A stretch of DNA of 64,000 nt from Aurelia coerulea (Eukaryota; Cnidaria; Scyphozoa; Semaeostomeae; Ulmaridae), in the NCBI GenBank assembly GCA_039566865.1, contig CM076960.1, positions 15,420,501-15,484,500 on the forward strand. The letters run 5' to 3'. Below are positions 50,401 through 59,450 of the stretch, one piece after another; position 1 is the stretch's first letter; each line of letters opens with the position of its first letter. The position numbers and the translations under genes were made by a program. The notes under the pieces are model-generated. The model made no database searches and was not told where the DNA came from. It saw only the letters and a program-made list of their open reading frames with translations.

Positions 50401-53400
50401 ACGATCAAAAAACGTCGATCAAATTTTAAAAGATTCAACATGAATGAACAAAGAGAAAACATTTTCAGGGGGATTTGGGGGTTTAGTACGAATTCTCGTG
50501 TAGCAGATTACAACTGATCGATTTTTAAATCGCAAATTACCACGAACAAGTTCTCTCTTTGTCCATTCATGTCGATTATTTAGAAAACTTGATCGATGTT
50601 TTTTGATCGTTTTCAGTGTTTTCGAAAACTAAAATTTTAGGAAACTCGCTTCTAGCTCTAAAAACTGAAAATGAAAAAATTGCAATAAATCCCAGTATCT
50701 AATTCATGCTTTCTGCTAAAGATTAAGTCATGAATCCTCAAAATCGGTCCAGTGTACGATTTATTGTGGCCTGTCAAACGTGCATAGCTTATTTTGGCGC
50801 ACCCGGTAGTAAGACAAAAAATATGTAACCCTTAAGCCCTCATGGTTAACTGTTTAGCAATTTGATGATATGACAACTTCGAACAGCAAAAATATAAAAA
50901 CGTTGTAATTCTTGAAATATTAATGATTTCAAAAATGCTTTCACGAAGAAAATATTAAATTTCATGAAGAAAATATTAAAACATGACACATTATTGGTCC
51001 GACAACGAAATTGCTTTCATGGCCTGAAAAAATCGTCATTTCGGTGCGAAGAATGACAGCTTTTTTTCAAAACTTGCTGCCATCGTGCAACTTTTGTGGT
51101 AGTTAAATGTGTGAATGATGTGACGAGTTTCTGAATTATTGATGTAAATGTTGCAAGCTGCTGAAACAAAATACATTGATAATGTAAGAGTGTTACAGTC
51201 ATTAAGAATTGTCTTTATACCGGGTGCGCCAAAATAAGCTATGCACGTTTGCCAGGCCACAATAAATTGTACACTGGACCGATTTTGAAGATTCATGACT
51301 TAATCTTTAGCAAAAAGCCTGAATTTGATTCTAGGATTTTTTGCAAATTTTTTTGTTTTCAGTCTTTGGAGCTAGAAGTGAATTTTTTAAAATTTTCGTT
51401 TTCGAAAACACTGAAAATTATCAAAAAACGTCTATCAAATTTTCTTAACAATCGAATCGACATGAATGGACAAAGAGAAGACTTTTCCGTGGTGATTTGG
51501 GATTTAGAATTCGACTAATTAATCGATACAGTTAATCGATACAGTCAATCGATTTCTAAATCCCAAATCACCACGAACAAGTTTTCTCTTTCTTTTTTCA
51601 TGTCGATTCTTTACAAAATTTGATCAACGTTTTTCTCGTTTTCAATGTTTTCGAAAACGAAAATTTTAAGAATCTCTTGTCTAGCTTTAAAAACTGAAGA
51701 AAAAAAGTTTGCAAAAAGTCATAGAATCTAACTCAGGCTTTTTGCTAAAGATTAAGTCATGCACCTTCAAAATCGGTCCAGTGTACGATTTATTGTGGCC
51801 TGCCAAGCGTGCATAGTTTATGTTGGCGCACCCGGTATATAGATTTAATGTGATGGATAAGAAGGCAAAGATGAAAACTCGGAGAGGGGGATATCTTGAT
51901 TTATTTTCTAATTCATTTCATTCAACCGAAAAGAACTTCATTTATTTAGTATCTAATTACAGTTCTTGTAAGAGTCTTTCATGACAGTAGTACTAGTCAG
52001 TTTAGCAAGTTTGTGAAAAGACGAGTGCATGACAAACAAGTAATACGATAAATAAGCAGAGCAAATATTCTACAAGATGCATTACCTAGCATATTCTCAA
52101 CTTTTACACTATATTGCTGAGCCAACCCTTGTTTTTTCATTATATAGTAGCCTGTCAGGGCTTATCATTATGGACTGGTAAATCGAGTGTCGAAAATCTA
52201 TCAAAACAGAATCAACTTCCACAACTTGATATTGCCACTGCTCTAAAATCTTATGGGAGGGGTTGGGATGGGTTTCTGATCAACAAACGAGCTATCGACA
52301 TGTAACCTTTAAACTCCTGTACAGACTATTTATACTGTCACTATTTCACGTGCCAGAACACAACTTGAAATTACTGGCACACTTGTATACACGACTCTAT
52401 TGTAACCTACGTAAGACTCTACTCTTTTTCCCTCTCATGGGACTAAATAAATTCAGCTATCCTCTGTTGGGGAATTTACCATTTTGCCCCAAAAAATGGT
52501 ACCCATAATTCCGTAATTTTAGAAGAAGTTGAGGGTCATAGTAAGTTCAGCAATTTATTTTCTAAATGCATGCCCACAATACACCTTTAGCAATTCTGAA
52601 AAGAATGAGAATCGAACAATATTTTGCTACATTTTGTAGAATTTTGAATGTGCACAATAGTGATAGAAACTCTAACGCCACTTGATCGAACCTCACGTAT
52701 AAAAATGTATGAAAATAACGCTCGATCCAGGCTTTTTGTAGAATAGCTAAAAGGTATATTGGCAAGCATAGGGCTCAAATCTTTAAAAAGGTTAATGTAA
52801 AATTTTATTCCATATTTCTTCTAATTGAATGGCTTCAAGAAACTTTAGCTATTTCTCTATAATTCTACCGTCGGACTTTTTTGAAATCTTCAATATTTTC
52901 AGAATTAGAGTGTTTTTCTTCTTTTTCGAGAATTAAAGAAATATTTTCAAAAAACTTAGAACCATCATAATTTCTAAACTGTTTGACGCAACATGAAATA
53001 ATTTCGAAGAAAACCATAGTTTATGAATGCCTACAATATGGTGTCAAGCAAAAGTCTGTCACTCATCTGGTTTATGATTTAGAAATTTGATGACGTCATA
53101 TCCTCAAATGAGTTGAAACGTAAGATACGCTTTAATTTCGAAAAATATTCAAAACTTCTGACGGTAGAATTATAGATAAGTATCTAAAGTTTCTTTCAAG
53201 CCAGTAAATCAGAAGAAATAGGACATTTAATTTTACACCCACCTTTTTGCGCCGAGAAAAAGATTTGGAACCTATGCTATACAGGCATCAGCATCGTCAC
53301 GATATTTTCACAGACATTTCATAGAAATTTACAAATATTTATTTGCTTTAATCTTCCATTTTCTAGGAGTGCCATTCCCTAAGAACTTCCTGACAATTGC

Positions 53401-53605
53401 CAAGACTATCTTGAAACGGTTGTTCCGAGTATATGCTCACATTTATCACCAGCACTTTGGACAAGTTGTCAACCTAGGAGAAGAAGCTCACTTAAACACA
53501 TCGTTCAAACATTTCATATTCTTTGTTCAAGAATTTAACCTGATTGACAAGCGTGAACTTGCGCCATTACAAGAACTTATTGACAAGCTAACTAGTAAGA
53601 ATTGA
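44431..53605 (+). CDS. MOB1: MOB1 kinase activator, complete (5 exons)
   Basis: Exons 44431-44444, 46397-46563, 47261-47354, 48693-48826 and 53367-53605 join in frame to 648 nt, 215 residues plus stop, against 216 in human MOB1A. The product starts [20 protein letters not shown] and keeps [46 protein letters not shown] and the His/Cys zinc-site residues (C in [18 protein letters not shown]), ending [19 protein letters not shown]1 binds and activates LATS and NDR kinases in the Hippo pathway, in the cytoplasm and nucleus. No disabling change is seen. Introns hold LINE pieces and several TIR elements. Confidence 0.95.
44833..45024. repeat. Palindromic repeat in MOB1 intron 1
   Basis: TGTCTCATTCAATTCCTACC, CTGACCA is repeated inverted at the right end (TGGTCAGGGTAGGAATTGAA). 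The middle carries two CTGGCCCCCAGGCAT units. About 190 bp, no protein. Confidence 0.75.
45025..46240. other. MOB1 intron 1: low-complexity stretch, no gene
   Basis: 45740-46030 is a degenerate series of AAAATCT/GAAAATCTC units about ten bases apart. Elsewhere no exon or element is recognised. Confidence 0.5.
46250..46376 (+). mobile_element. LINE 3' UTR-like fragment before MOB1 exon 2
   Basis: GTAATATTTTATGCATGGCC, CCCTAAAAAGCAGTC, GTGACTGATGGGGC and an AAATAAAATGAAATG tail resemble the 3' end of a LINE as known from other invertebrate genomes. The tail ends about 20 bases before the exon acceptor. No coding part is present, so this is tentative. Confidence 0.45.
46397..46563 (+). CDS. MOB1: MOB1 exon 2
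   Basis: Acceptor TTATAG ends at 46396. It encodes [17 protein letters not shown] to LNEWVAVN, donor GTGAGT at 46564. The polypyrimidine tract is poor because a LINE-like tail ends about 20 bases upstream. Confidence 0.95.
47261..47354 (+). CDS. MOB1: MOB1 exon 3
   Basis: Acceptor TCTCCTTCAG ends at 47260. It encodes [19 protein letters not shown] to VMSAGP, including a zinc-coordinating Cys region, donor GTAAGT at 47355. Confidence 0.95.
47645..47942 (-). mobile_element. LINE ORF2 C-terminal fragment in MOB1 intron 3
   Basis: The minus frame reads [38 protein letters not shown], then [15 protein letters not shown] and AAKAEKN before a stop. This GRPxTTLP...LAxDRxxW layout is the tail of endonuclease/reverse-transcriptase ORFs of LINEs. 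Only this tail is present. Confidence 0.7.
48590..48665 (+). repeat. TTG-rich dispersed repeat in MOB1 intron 3
   Basis: GTCCCAGTTTTAGCAAAAAA, a TTGTTGTTGTCATTG core, then CAATAATCGGGACTATG. The CCCAGTTTTAG...GGGACT ends are partly complementary. See the copies at 29940 and 31735. Confidence 0.65.
48693..48826 (+). CDS. MOB1: MOB1 exon 4
   Basis: Acceptor GCATTCAG ends at 48692. It encodes [33 protein letters not shown] and ETLFPSKI, donor GTAAGT at 48827. Confidence 0.95.
48927..49062. repeat. Hairpin MITE in MOB1 intron 4
   Basis: CTGTACAAAAATACAAGGCC on the left and CCTTGTATTTTTGTACAG on the right are inverted. CCTTGTA or its inverse recurs about six times between. About 135 bp. Confidence 0.75.
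49875..49937. repeat. Hairpin GGCATTTGTAGTGAGGA family
   Basis: GGCATTTGTAGTGAGGA and its inverse TCCTCACTACAAATGCC flank about 22 bases. A diverged relative (CATTTGTAGCGAGAA...TTCTCACTACGAACG) lies at 61318-61373 in an INTS12 intron. Confidence 0.75.
50204..50806. mobile_element. Foldback TIR element, CCGGGTGCGCCAAAATA, copy A
   Basis: TA-flanked (50202-50203, 50807-50808). The whole 603 bp is two inverted arms: CTATGCACGTTTG, CCACAATAAATCGTACACTG and later GAACAAAGAGAAAAC return inverted. No transposase frame. Confidence 0.85.
51220..51835. mobile_element. Foldback TIR element, CCGGGTGCGCCAAAATA, copy B
   Basis: A second member of the same family 413 bp downstream of copy A, TA-flanked (51218-51219, 51836-51837). 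Its centre has three variants of AATCGATACAGT. Arms about 290 bases. Confidence 0.85.
51838..52585. other. MOB1 intron 4, nothing coding seen
   Basis: No exon with correct phase or complete repeat is recognised here. Short open frames are unconvincing. Confidence 0.45.
52590..52761. repeat. Single arm of the 33643-33889 palindrome
   Basis: TTTTGTAGAATTTTGAATGT, GATAGAAACTCTAACGCCAC and CGCTCGATCCAGGC match one arm of the nested palindrome, with small indels. The second arm is absent. It directly abuts the next element. Confidence 0.7.
52765..53278. mobile_element. TIR element, AGCATAGG..CAAATCTTTAAAAAGG family
   Basis: AGCATAGGGCTCAAATCTTT and the inverse AAGATTTGGAACCTATGCT bound about 514 bp. 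It shares its interior with 14999-15528 (ATAATTTCTAAACTGTTTG; GTCAAGCAAAAGTCTGTCAC). It lies 88 bases upstream of MOB1 exon 5. Confidence 0.75.
53367..53605 (+). CDS. MOB1: MOB1 exon 5 (last)
   Basis: Acceptor TTTTCTAG ends at 53366. It encodes [49 protein letters not shown] and the C-terminus to TGA at 53603-53605. The zinc-binding His residues are present. Confidence 0.95.
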
Positions 53606-54436
53606 ATAACTTTTTCATTTGTAAACGTACTTAACTGAAGGCTTGGTCAACTTTGTTTCCAGTGGTACAACAGGATGGTAGTCCCTTTCATTTCTCAGTA
53701 GGGAAAACTTAGTGAACTGAGTACAAACATTGAATCTGATTTTCAAAGCCGTCAATTTGCACACCCTGATTGGTGCAACAAGAAAGATGAAACTCAGGCC
53801 TAAATATGGCCAATTTCAGAGAGTTCATGTTTTCCATATCAGAAAATTGTTCATAGGGAACTAGTTCTTTGATGGGCAAAATTTTTAGAAAGTTCAGTAC
53901 TGCACTGAAGAACAGCTCTTCAAATCGAAATTTAAGGGTCGCTGCATGTTATTTGTTCCGTATTTTTGAGTACTATTCAATGCAATTTTTTATGCTTTGA
54001 GCCCAATAGAACTCATTTTCTAATCAAAAATTAGCTTTATTTGTCAATAAACCTATGTATAGCGATCGTTAATGCTTTATCATAATTTTAGATCCCGAAA
54101 AATGTGAAACCTCCAGTAAGATGTTTTTAGCACCAAAATATAAAGATTCCATGAAATAAAATATAATCAATAGGAAAGTGTAATGGTGATTGGCCTGTCT
54201 GCTGTAAACAGAAAAAAGGAAATACTCAGACACATCATTGTTTCTTTTGGAATTGTTTGCTCTTTACAAATGAAAATTTTCACAAACCCTTTAAAAGACC
54301 CATTGTCAACCATGATCCACTGTGCGCCGAATAAAAGCAAGACAAAGATAATTTAGGCCAAAAACGACTTTCGGAAAATTGGAACGTCGACTTTGGCGAC
54401 ATGAAGGATGATTGTTAGCAATGGGTATTTTTAAGA
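53606..54436. other. 3' flank of MOB1, nothing defined
   Basis: Likely contains the MOB1 3' UTR. CAATAAA occurs at 54044-54051 and is one possible polyadenylation signal, with the site unproven. No gene is seen. Confidence 0.4.
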
Positions 54437-54826
54437 TACACTCGTTTTTTTATAAGAAACTAAGGTCCGGGGCTGGTAGGCAGTTTCTTACGTTTTTGGG
54501 CCATTTTGCTACCAAAAGTTTCTTACGTGTTTCTTATATTTTTAATGCCAAAATTGTAAAGTTAATCTTGTTTTGTCTAAAGGGCTCCCAAATTACTTAG
54601 TAAGATCTCAAAACAAGTCAATAACATAATTTGCACTCAAAATAATGTCCAAACAGATGCTATAGCTGTACATTGTCAAAACATTTCTGTCTGTGATAGG
54701 AAAATTAAAACTGTAAATTACAAAAGTTTCTTAGCTTTTGAAATCCAGGTAGGGTTGTTTCTTAACTTTTGAAAAATTGAGCCTACCGTTCTTATAAGCG
54801 GTTTCTTATAAAAAAAAATGAGTGTA
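54437..54826. mobile_element. TAAGAAAC-rich TIR element, TACACTCG ends
   Basis: TACACTCGTTTTTTTATAAG and the inverse TTATAAAAAAAAATGAGTGT bound 390 bp. It is a close relative of 61972-62358 (shared AAACTAAGGT, GGGCCATTTTGCTACCAAAA, TGTCTAAAGGGCTCC). Confidence 0.8.
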
Positions 54827-55440
54827 CTTTTGAGTCAAGGGTTGATCAAAGTTTCTTATAAAAAGCATTTATTGATTTTGGTACTTTGGGTTGACATAAT
54901 CACTGCCTGTGAACCACTGGAAATGAGGTTAAATTTTTGTAAATTTTTACGGATGTTGTCAGGGTGGTAGCAAAGAGGATGACTATCTGATTGGCTGGTT
55001 TGAACAATGAAGAAAAAAGAGACGCCAGGAACTATGCATGAGCAGTTTCTCGTTATGTTTTTACCTATGTTTTTTCGTTTTCTTCAAATTTACTTCATGT
55101 GTAGGTCTATAGTTTGCCTCAAATAATACCTATGTCACGTGAAAATGCCCGCAAATAACAGTAATTAAAGTGTTTTGCATTGTCATTTTGCGTTATCGCA
55201 AATCTTACGTGACATAGAATGTAGCTTGTTGAACTTTCTACTCAGAGCTAACGATAGGCATTCAAAGAGATTCAGCGTTTTGCCGTTGAGGGGAGGGTTT
55301 GACTTCTTATTAAATTCTCGTTTTACTCCAAAATTTTAAACGAATTTCAGTTGTCGTATTATCGTTTCCCCTGAAACTCATTCAGAGATCTGAGTTTTAT
55401 AACTTTACATAGAAACCTCTTTCTATTTGCGTTGCTGATA
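54827..55440. other. Intergenic, nothing coding seen
   Basis: No exon or element is recognised between the TAAGAAAC element and the hairpin at 55442. Confidence 0.4.
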
Positions 55441-55441
55441 G

Positions 55442-55503
55442 AGTGGACTTGCTCCAAGTCAACTCCTTGGACCAGAGGAGTAGACTTGGAGCAAGTCCAC
55501 TGA
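55442..55503. repeat. Hairpin repeat, GTGGACTTGCTCCAAGTC
   Basis: GTGGACTTGCTCCAAGTC and the inverse GACTTGGAGCAAGTCCAC are separated by about 22 bases that can also pair in part (ACTCCT/AGGAGT). The long minus frame across this area (55397-55918) has no similarity and is not called. Confidence 0.75.
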
Positions 55504-55779
55504 TAGAGGCGATAGGGACTGCTCCCAGCCTAACGCAGTATAAAAAGGGCAGAGCAGGAGGTATCCTTTTATGATTGGATTGGACACATTTATAACCCAA
55601 AATAATGAAGCGCAAGTATGTAACGAGCTTTACGGTATAGCAAAGACCCTGTCTTTGCAAATTCTCTCGGTTTGATAAAATCCTCATATAACTAACATTG
55701 ATGTTCGTTTCAGAGCTCAGTACGCCTGCACACAAGTAATAAGTTTCTAAATGGAAATGATGCGGTAAAATGTTGTCTT

Positions 55780-56072
55780 GTAGCATTGTTTGTTGTTTAT
55801 GTACCTTATTTGTTGTCTGGAAATCGTTGAGGCTAGTATTCAAATGATGTCTTTGGAAGTGACGTATACAGTGTGAATGAGTCATAAGATACCAAATACG
55901 AAAGATGTTCCCACACATGTTACTGCCGGTACACGGGCTAACATATTGTCTTGTAGGGTAGCATTGTTTTTTGTTCCTGTACCTTATGTGTTGTCTGGAA
56001 ATCGTTGAGGCTAGTATTCAAATGATGTCTTTGGAAGTGACGTATACAGTGTGAATGAGTCATAAGATACCA
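55780..56072 (+). repeat. Tandem duplication, 178-base period
   Basis: GTTGTCTGGAAATCGTTGAG through GAATGAGTCATAAGATACC occurs twice, offset 178 bases, with only a few differences in about 115 bases. Confidence 0.85.
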
Positions 56073-56079
56073 AAAACGA

Positions 56080-58480
56080 TGTGACTTTTTGGTGACTCAT
56101 GTGAAAGTTGAGTTGTTGATTTTTGGAAGCCCTACGAAAGTTCAATTTGTCATTACGATGTTCGATAAGTGCAATATGTGCGGGAAATTCAGCCCCAAAA
56201 GTTAGACTTGCCCCGAGTCTGTTTCCTCAGTTCATCTGATTATACGGTAGTTCCTGGATCCACCATTCCATCATTCCGTCAAGCTCCTTCGTTCCCTTAC
56301 GGAATACTGGAATGGCGGATCTGGGAGATAAAGGAATTGGATCGGTCAGATGGACTTCAGGCCATAGACTTGGGGAAGGTCTACTCTGCAGTTGACAGCC
56401 AAATTTTTTTCCTGAACATGTGATTTCACCGGGCTGAAAATTCCCATATAAACAAGCCTTAGCTCTGCTTCCTTTATTCTCCTGTTAAGACTGGATTCGA
56501 ATCTCGGATTAATTAACACGAGCCACTAATAGTAAGGTATCATAAAACTTGAAACGAACTTCTATTGACCATTAATGTAAATTTTTAGTTCTTAGGGAAA
56601 TAGTTGAGTGGCTAGCTAACATGTCGTTGATTATATTTTTGATGATAACTATGAGATATCTGATCAATACTTTTTTGAAAAGTGTTAGTCTTTTCTGTTA
56701 TTCTCCTAGTGTCAGTCACTTGTTATAGAAATTTAGCGTCTCTATCCCAAATTTAGAACTCGTTATGGTCTCTGACGCAGGGTAGAAAAGTCCTTCGTCA
56801 GCAGTGATGAGCAGAAATAGAAGTAACAAGGCAGTTTAGCGGAAGAGATCGGAAAATTATGGAGATCTATCGAATTTCCAATAGAATTTGGCGCTGCAGA
56901 GAAGAGAGTAACCTGGACTCAAGTCTAAGAGTAGCCGTGAGGAAATTTTCAGCTTTTGGATAACGCCAAGGTGAAAATGCCTATAACAAATAGATCTGTT
57001 TGTTGAGTCGATTGGGGAAAAGAGTACCAAACTTAAAGATTACAAATGTTTCTTATGTCTTTCTCCGTTTGCTTCAAATAGGCGCCATGGTTGAAGCAAG
57101 TACCGACATGTCCATTTTTTGATTGGGCAAAGAAGGAAAAATGTCTGGACACATTGCTATCTGCGTCATCAGTGCAGCGCGTTCTTCGCGTTCATGTATT
57201 TTGTGTTCAACCTTTCGTAAATTCTTCCCAAAACGATTGTTTATCTGTGGGCTAGTTTCCCCAACGTATTTTTTCTTCTTATTGTTTCATTATTTTATCT
57301 TTAGTTTGGCTCTGGTACCCAGTACCCTTTTGGTTTCAGAGCCTTGTGGTACCCAGGTACCCAGTAGCCTGCGCGCAGACCCAACTTTCTTCTTCGGAAG
57401 ATTGAGTCTGCGCCCAGGCAAGGCACCCATCAGAAGCATGTTTTCTTTTGCGATTTAGGAGAAGGAGCGGTAACATTATCATTGTTATTTCATTGTTATC
57501 ATCGTTATAAAGAAAGGTATCGATTTTGACGACTTTGATATAGAGAACGATATTCCTCCGTGTGATTTATAGGTACCTACAAAGAACGAATAAATGGGCG
57601 ACTTTCCAAAAATTGGTAGTCGGTCGGGTAGACATTTTCAAAAGATTGGTAGAAGAAAATGGTATATTTGATCCGCTGTCATCAACCAGGAAGAATTTTT
57701 CTTCAATTTTATGGTCCCCCGTCTTTGTACTTGCTAAAACGTCACGCTAGTTTCGCTTCGTTTCAACTGCGTAGCAGGAAGAATTTTGTTCTTGCCGTTA
57801 TCACTTTCTTCTTAGCGTTCATTCTGGCAGCTTTGGCTTGTGTGTTTGGCTTGTGTCGGGAGAAAATTCAAGTGAGGCTTTTCACCTTACTTTACAGCAA
57901 GTTAGCGTTGGTCTCAACTTGAGTCACATTCAAGACTGTGCTTTTCCGCATTACTGGACTGGAAGCACGGATCTGTGTAACTTTTCAAAGCAAAGAATCA
58001 TTTGTCCACTGCGAAGGAGTACTACCTACCAACAAGTGGGGCAAAGGTATGAGCAAATTTTCGCATTTCACATTTTAAAATGAGGGCCACACAGGGGTGG
58101 TGCCAGAAATCTTCCGACGGAGGGGCTGGAGCTTCCGACAGGGGGCCAAAATGGTTAAAATTCAGTCTTCATACATCATTTTACCAAATTTCCTCCGACA
58201 AGAACCAAAAATTTCCTCCGACAAGGGGGGGGCTAGATGCTTCCGCCGGAGGAGCTGTAGCCCCCTAGCCCTCCCCTGGCGAGTCCCCTGGTGCCACCCT
58301 TGGGGCCACAATTGCTTAATCATGTTTCCCGTAAAAAGATTGGACATGGCAAAACTCGGGTTTGTTAACATCACCTATTTCGCTGATGCTGTCTGTCAAA
58401 GCGGACAAAACTAAAGCGGACATAAAGTGATCTGGTTTCAAGACAGAACAAAAGAAGACCATGAGCCGCTTTTCATTTCA
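56080..58480. other. Intergenic between MOB1 and INTS12, no gene recognised
   Basis: 56205-56385 has GACTTGCCCCGAGTC and a distant GACTTGGGGAAGGTC, probably decayed hairpin ends. 58090-58280 is GA/CC-rich with repeated TTCCTCCGACAAG. Open frames up to about 110 codons do not resemble known proteins. Confidence 0.45.
57365..57420. repeat. Minimal TAGCCTGCG..CAGGCA hairpin
   Basis: TAGCCTGCGCGCAGACCCAA and the inverse TTGAGTCTGCGCCCAGGCA stand almost back to back with about 17 bases between, as if only the two ends of the Mutator-like family remained. Confidence 0.65.
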
Positions 58481-58499
58481 TTTTACAATGTTTAAACGA

Positions 58500-58829
58500 A
58501 AAACCTAAGCACTAAAACTAAGAACAAAAAGAAATTTACATGCCTAATTTACAATATTATACAAAACTAAGACTAATTAATAAAATAAAAGTTGTCCCCG
58601 TCTATAGTTGTTCTTTGAAGGTTTTTAGGGAGGGTGCCAATTTTATCTCTCTTTCTAGGTTGTTCCACTGTTTCATCGCACCGCCATTGATAGTTTTTAG
58701 GAGCGGTATCTTAAGATCAGTTTCTGATGAGCGCAGAAACCGCTCTCTATCGTCCGAACATTTTATAAATAATTTGTTCAAGTAGTCTGGGGCAAGCGAA
58801 TTCAAAGATTTATAAGTTAGCATGGTCAC
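58500..58829 (-). mobile_element. LINE ORF2 C-terminal fragment
   Basis: The minus frame 58602-58829 reads TYKSLNSLAPDYLNKLFIKC, RFLRSSETDLKIPLLKT, WNNLEREIKLAPSLKTFKE. This is the LAPxYL...LRSS...W-N-L-x-x-x-I-x tail of RT-encoding LINEs. 5'-truncated; 3' UTR continues to about 58500. Confidence 0.75.
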
Positions 58830-59312
58830 TTAACTACTTAACTAGCTTATAAGTTAGCGTGGCCACCTCATTCAAACACAAACAGGCCATATTTAGATTG
58901 CCCATGTCGTTGACTAGCGAGCTTTTAACTCCGTTTATTTACTTTAGTCATTCTAATATCCAATATATTTTGCAAGGAGCAGATTGTAAATTACTTTGTT
59001 AAATTCCTAAGGGGAGTCAGGGGGGATATCTCCTATTTTCTCTGTCAAATTTTGCGGGAAATCTTAGTCTCTTCGGAAAAGATGGTTGCAGTCGGTTTTT
59101 GCTGTTAATATCCTAAAGCCCAGTTCATCAAGTCTCAGCGCATAGAACCTCAAATAGTATTGCACGATTTCGAGTAATCCCATTTCCCATTTTGTTCTTC
59201 CCCAGGACCCCTTCGTTTCACGAGAATTTGGCATCCAAAAAATTCCGCCAACCTATTCAACATGTACACGAGACCGCAGAATGTTGGAAAACGAGGCACA
59301 CTCGAAGGCAAG
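58830..59312. other. INTS12: Upstream region of INTS12
   Basis: Presumed promoter and 5' UTR. An in-frame ATG at 59262 would add 17 residues before the conserved MAAELDP start. No core promoter element is convincing. Confidence 0.4.
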
Positions 59313-59450
59313 ATGGCGGCCGAACTTGACCCGCTCTTCGTGAAGGCGATCACTTTGCTGAATTCAAAGCACCCAGACTCAACAAGACAGCTCAAAGCAT
59401 TGATTCAAGATTATAGAGATAAAGTAACCGGAGAAACAAGACGTGAAAAA
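59313..59450 (+). CDS. INTS12: INTS12 exon 1
   Basis: ATG at 59313 in AAGATGG context, 46 codons to REK, donor GTAAGT at 59451, phase 0. The MAAELDP start corresponds to MAATVNLELDP in human. Confidence 0.9.

Noticed and set aside
55397..55918. 173-codon minus-strand frame
   Set aside because: It crosses a hairpin repeat and a tandem duplication, has no recognisable domain, and no splice or start context supports it.
57562..58083. Overlapping plus-strand frames of 62-87 codons
   Set aside because: One has a hydrophobic stretch (FFLAFILAALACVFGLC) but there is no conserved context, start or splice support.
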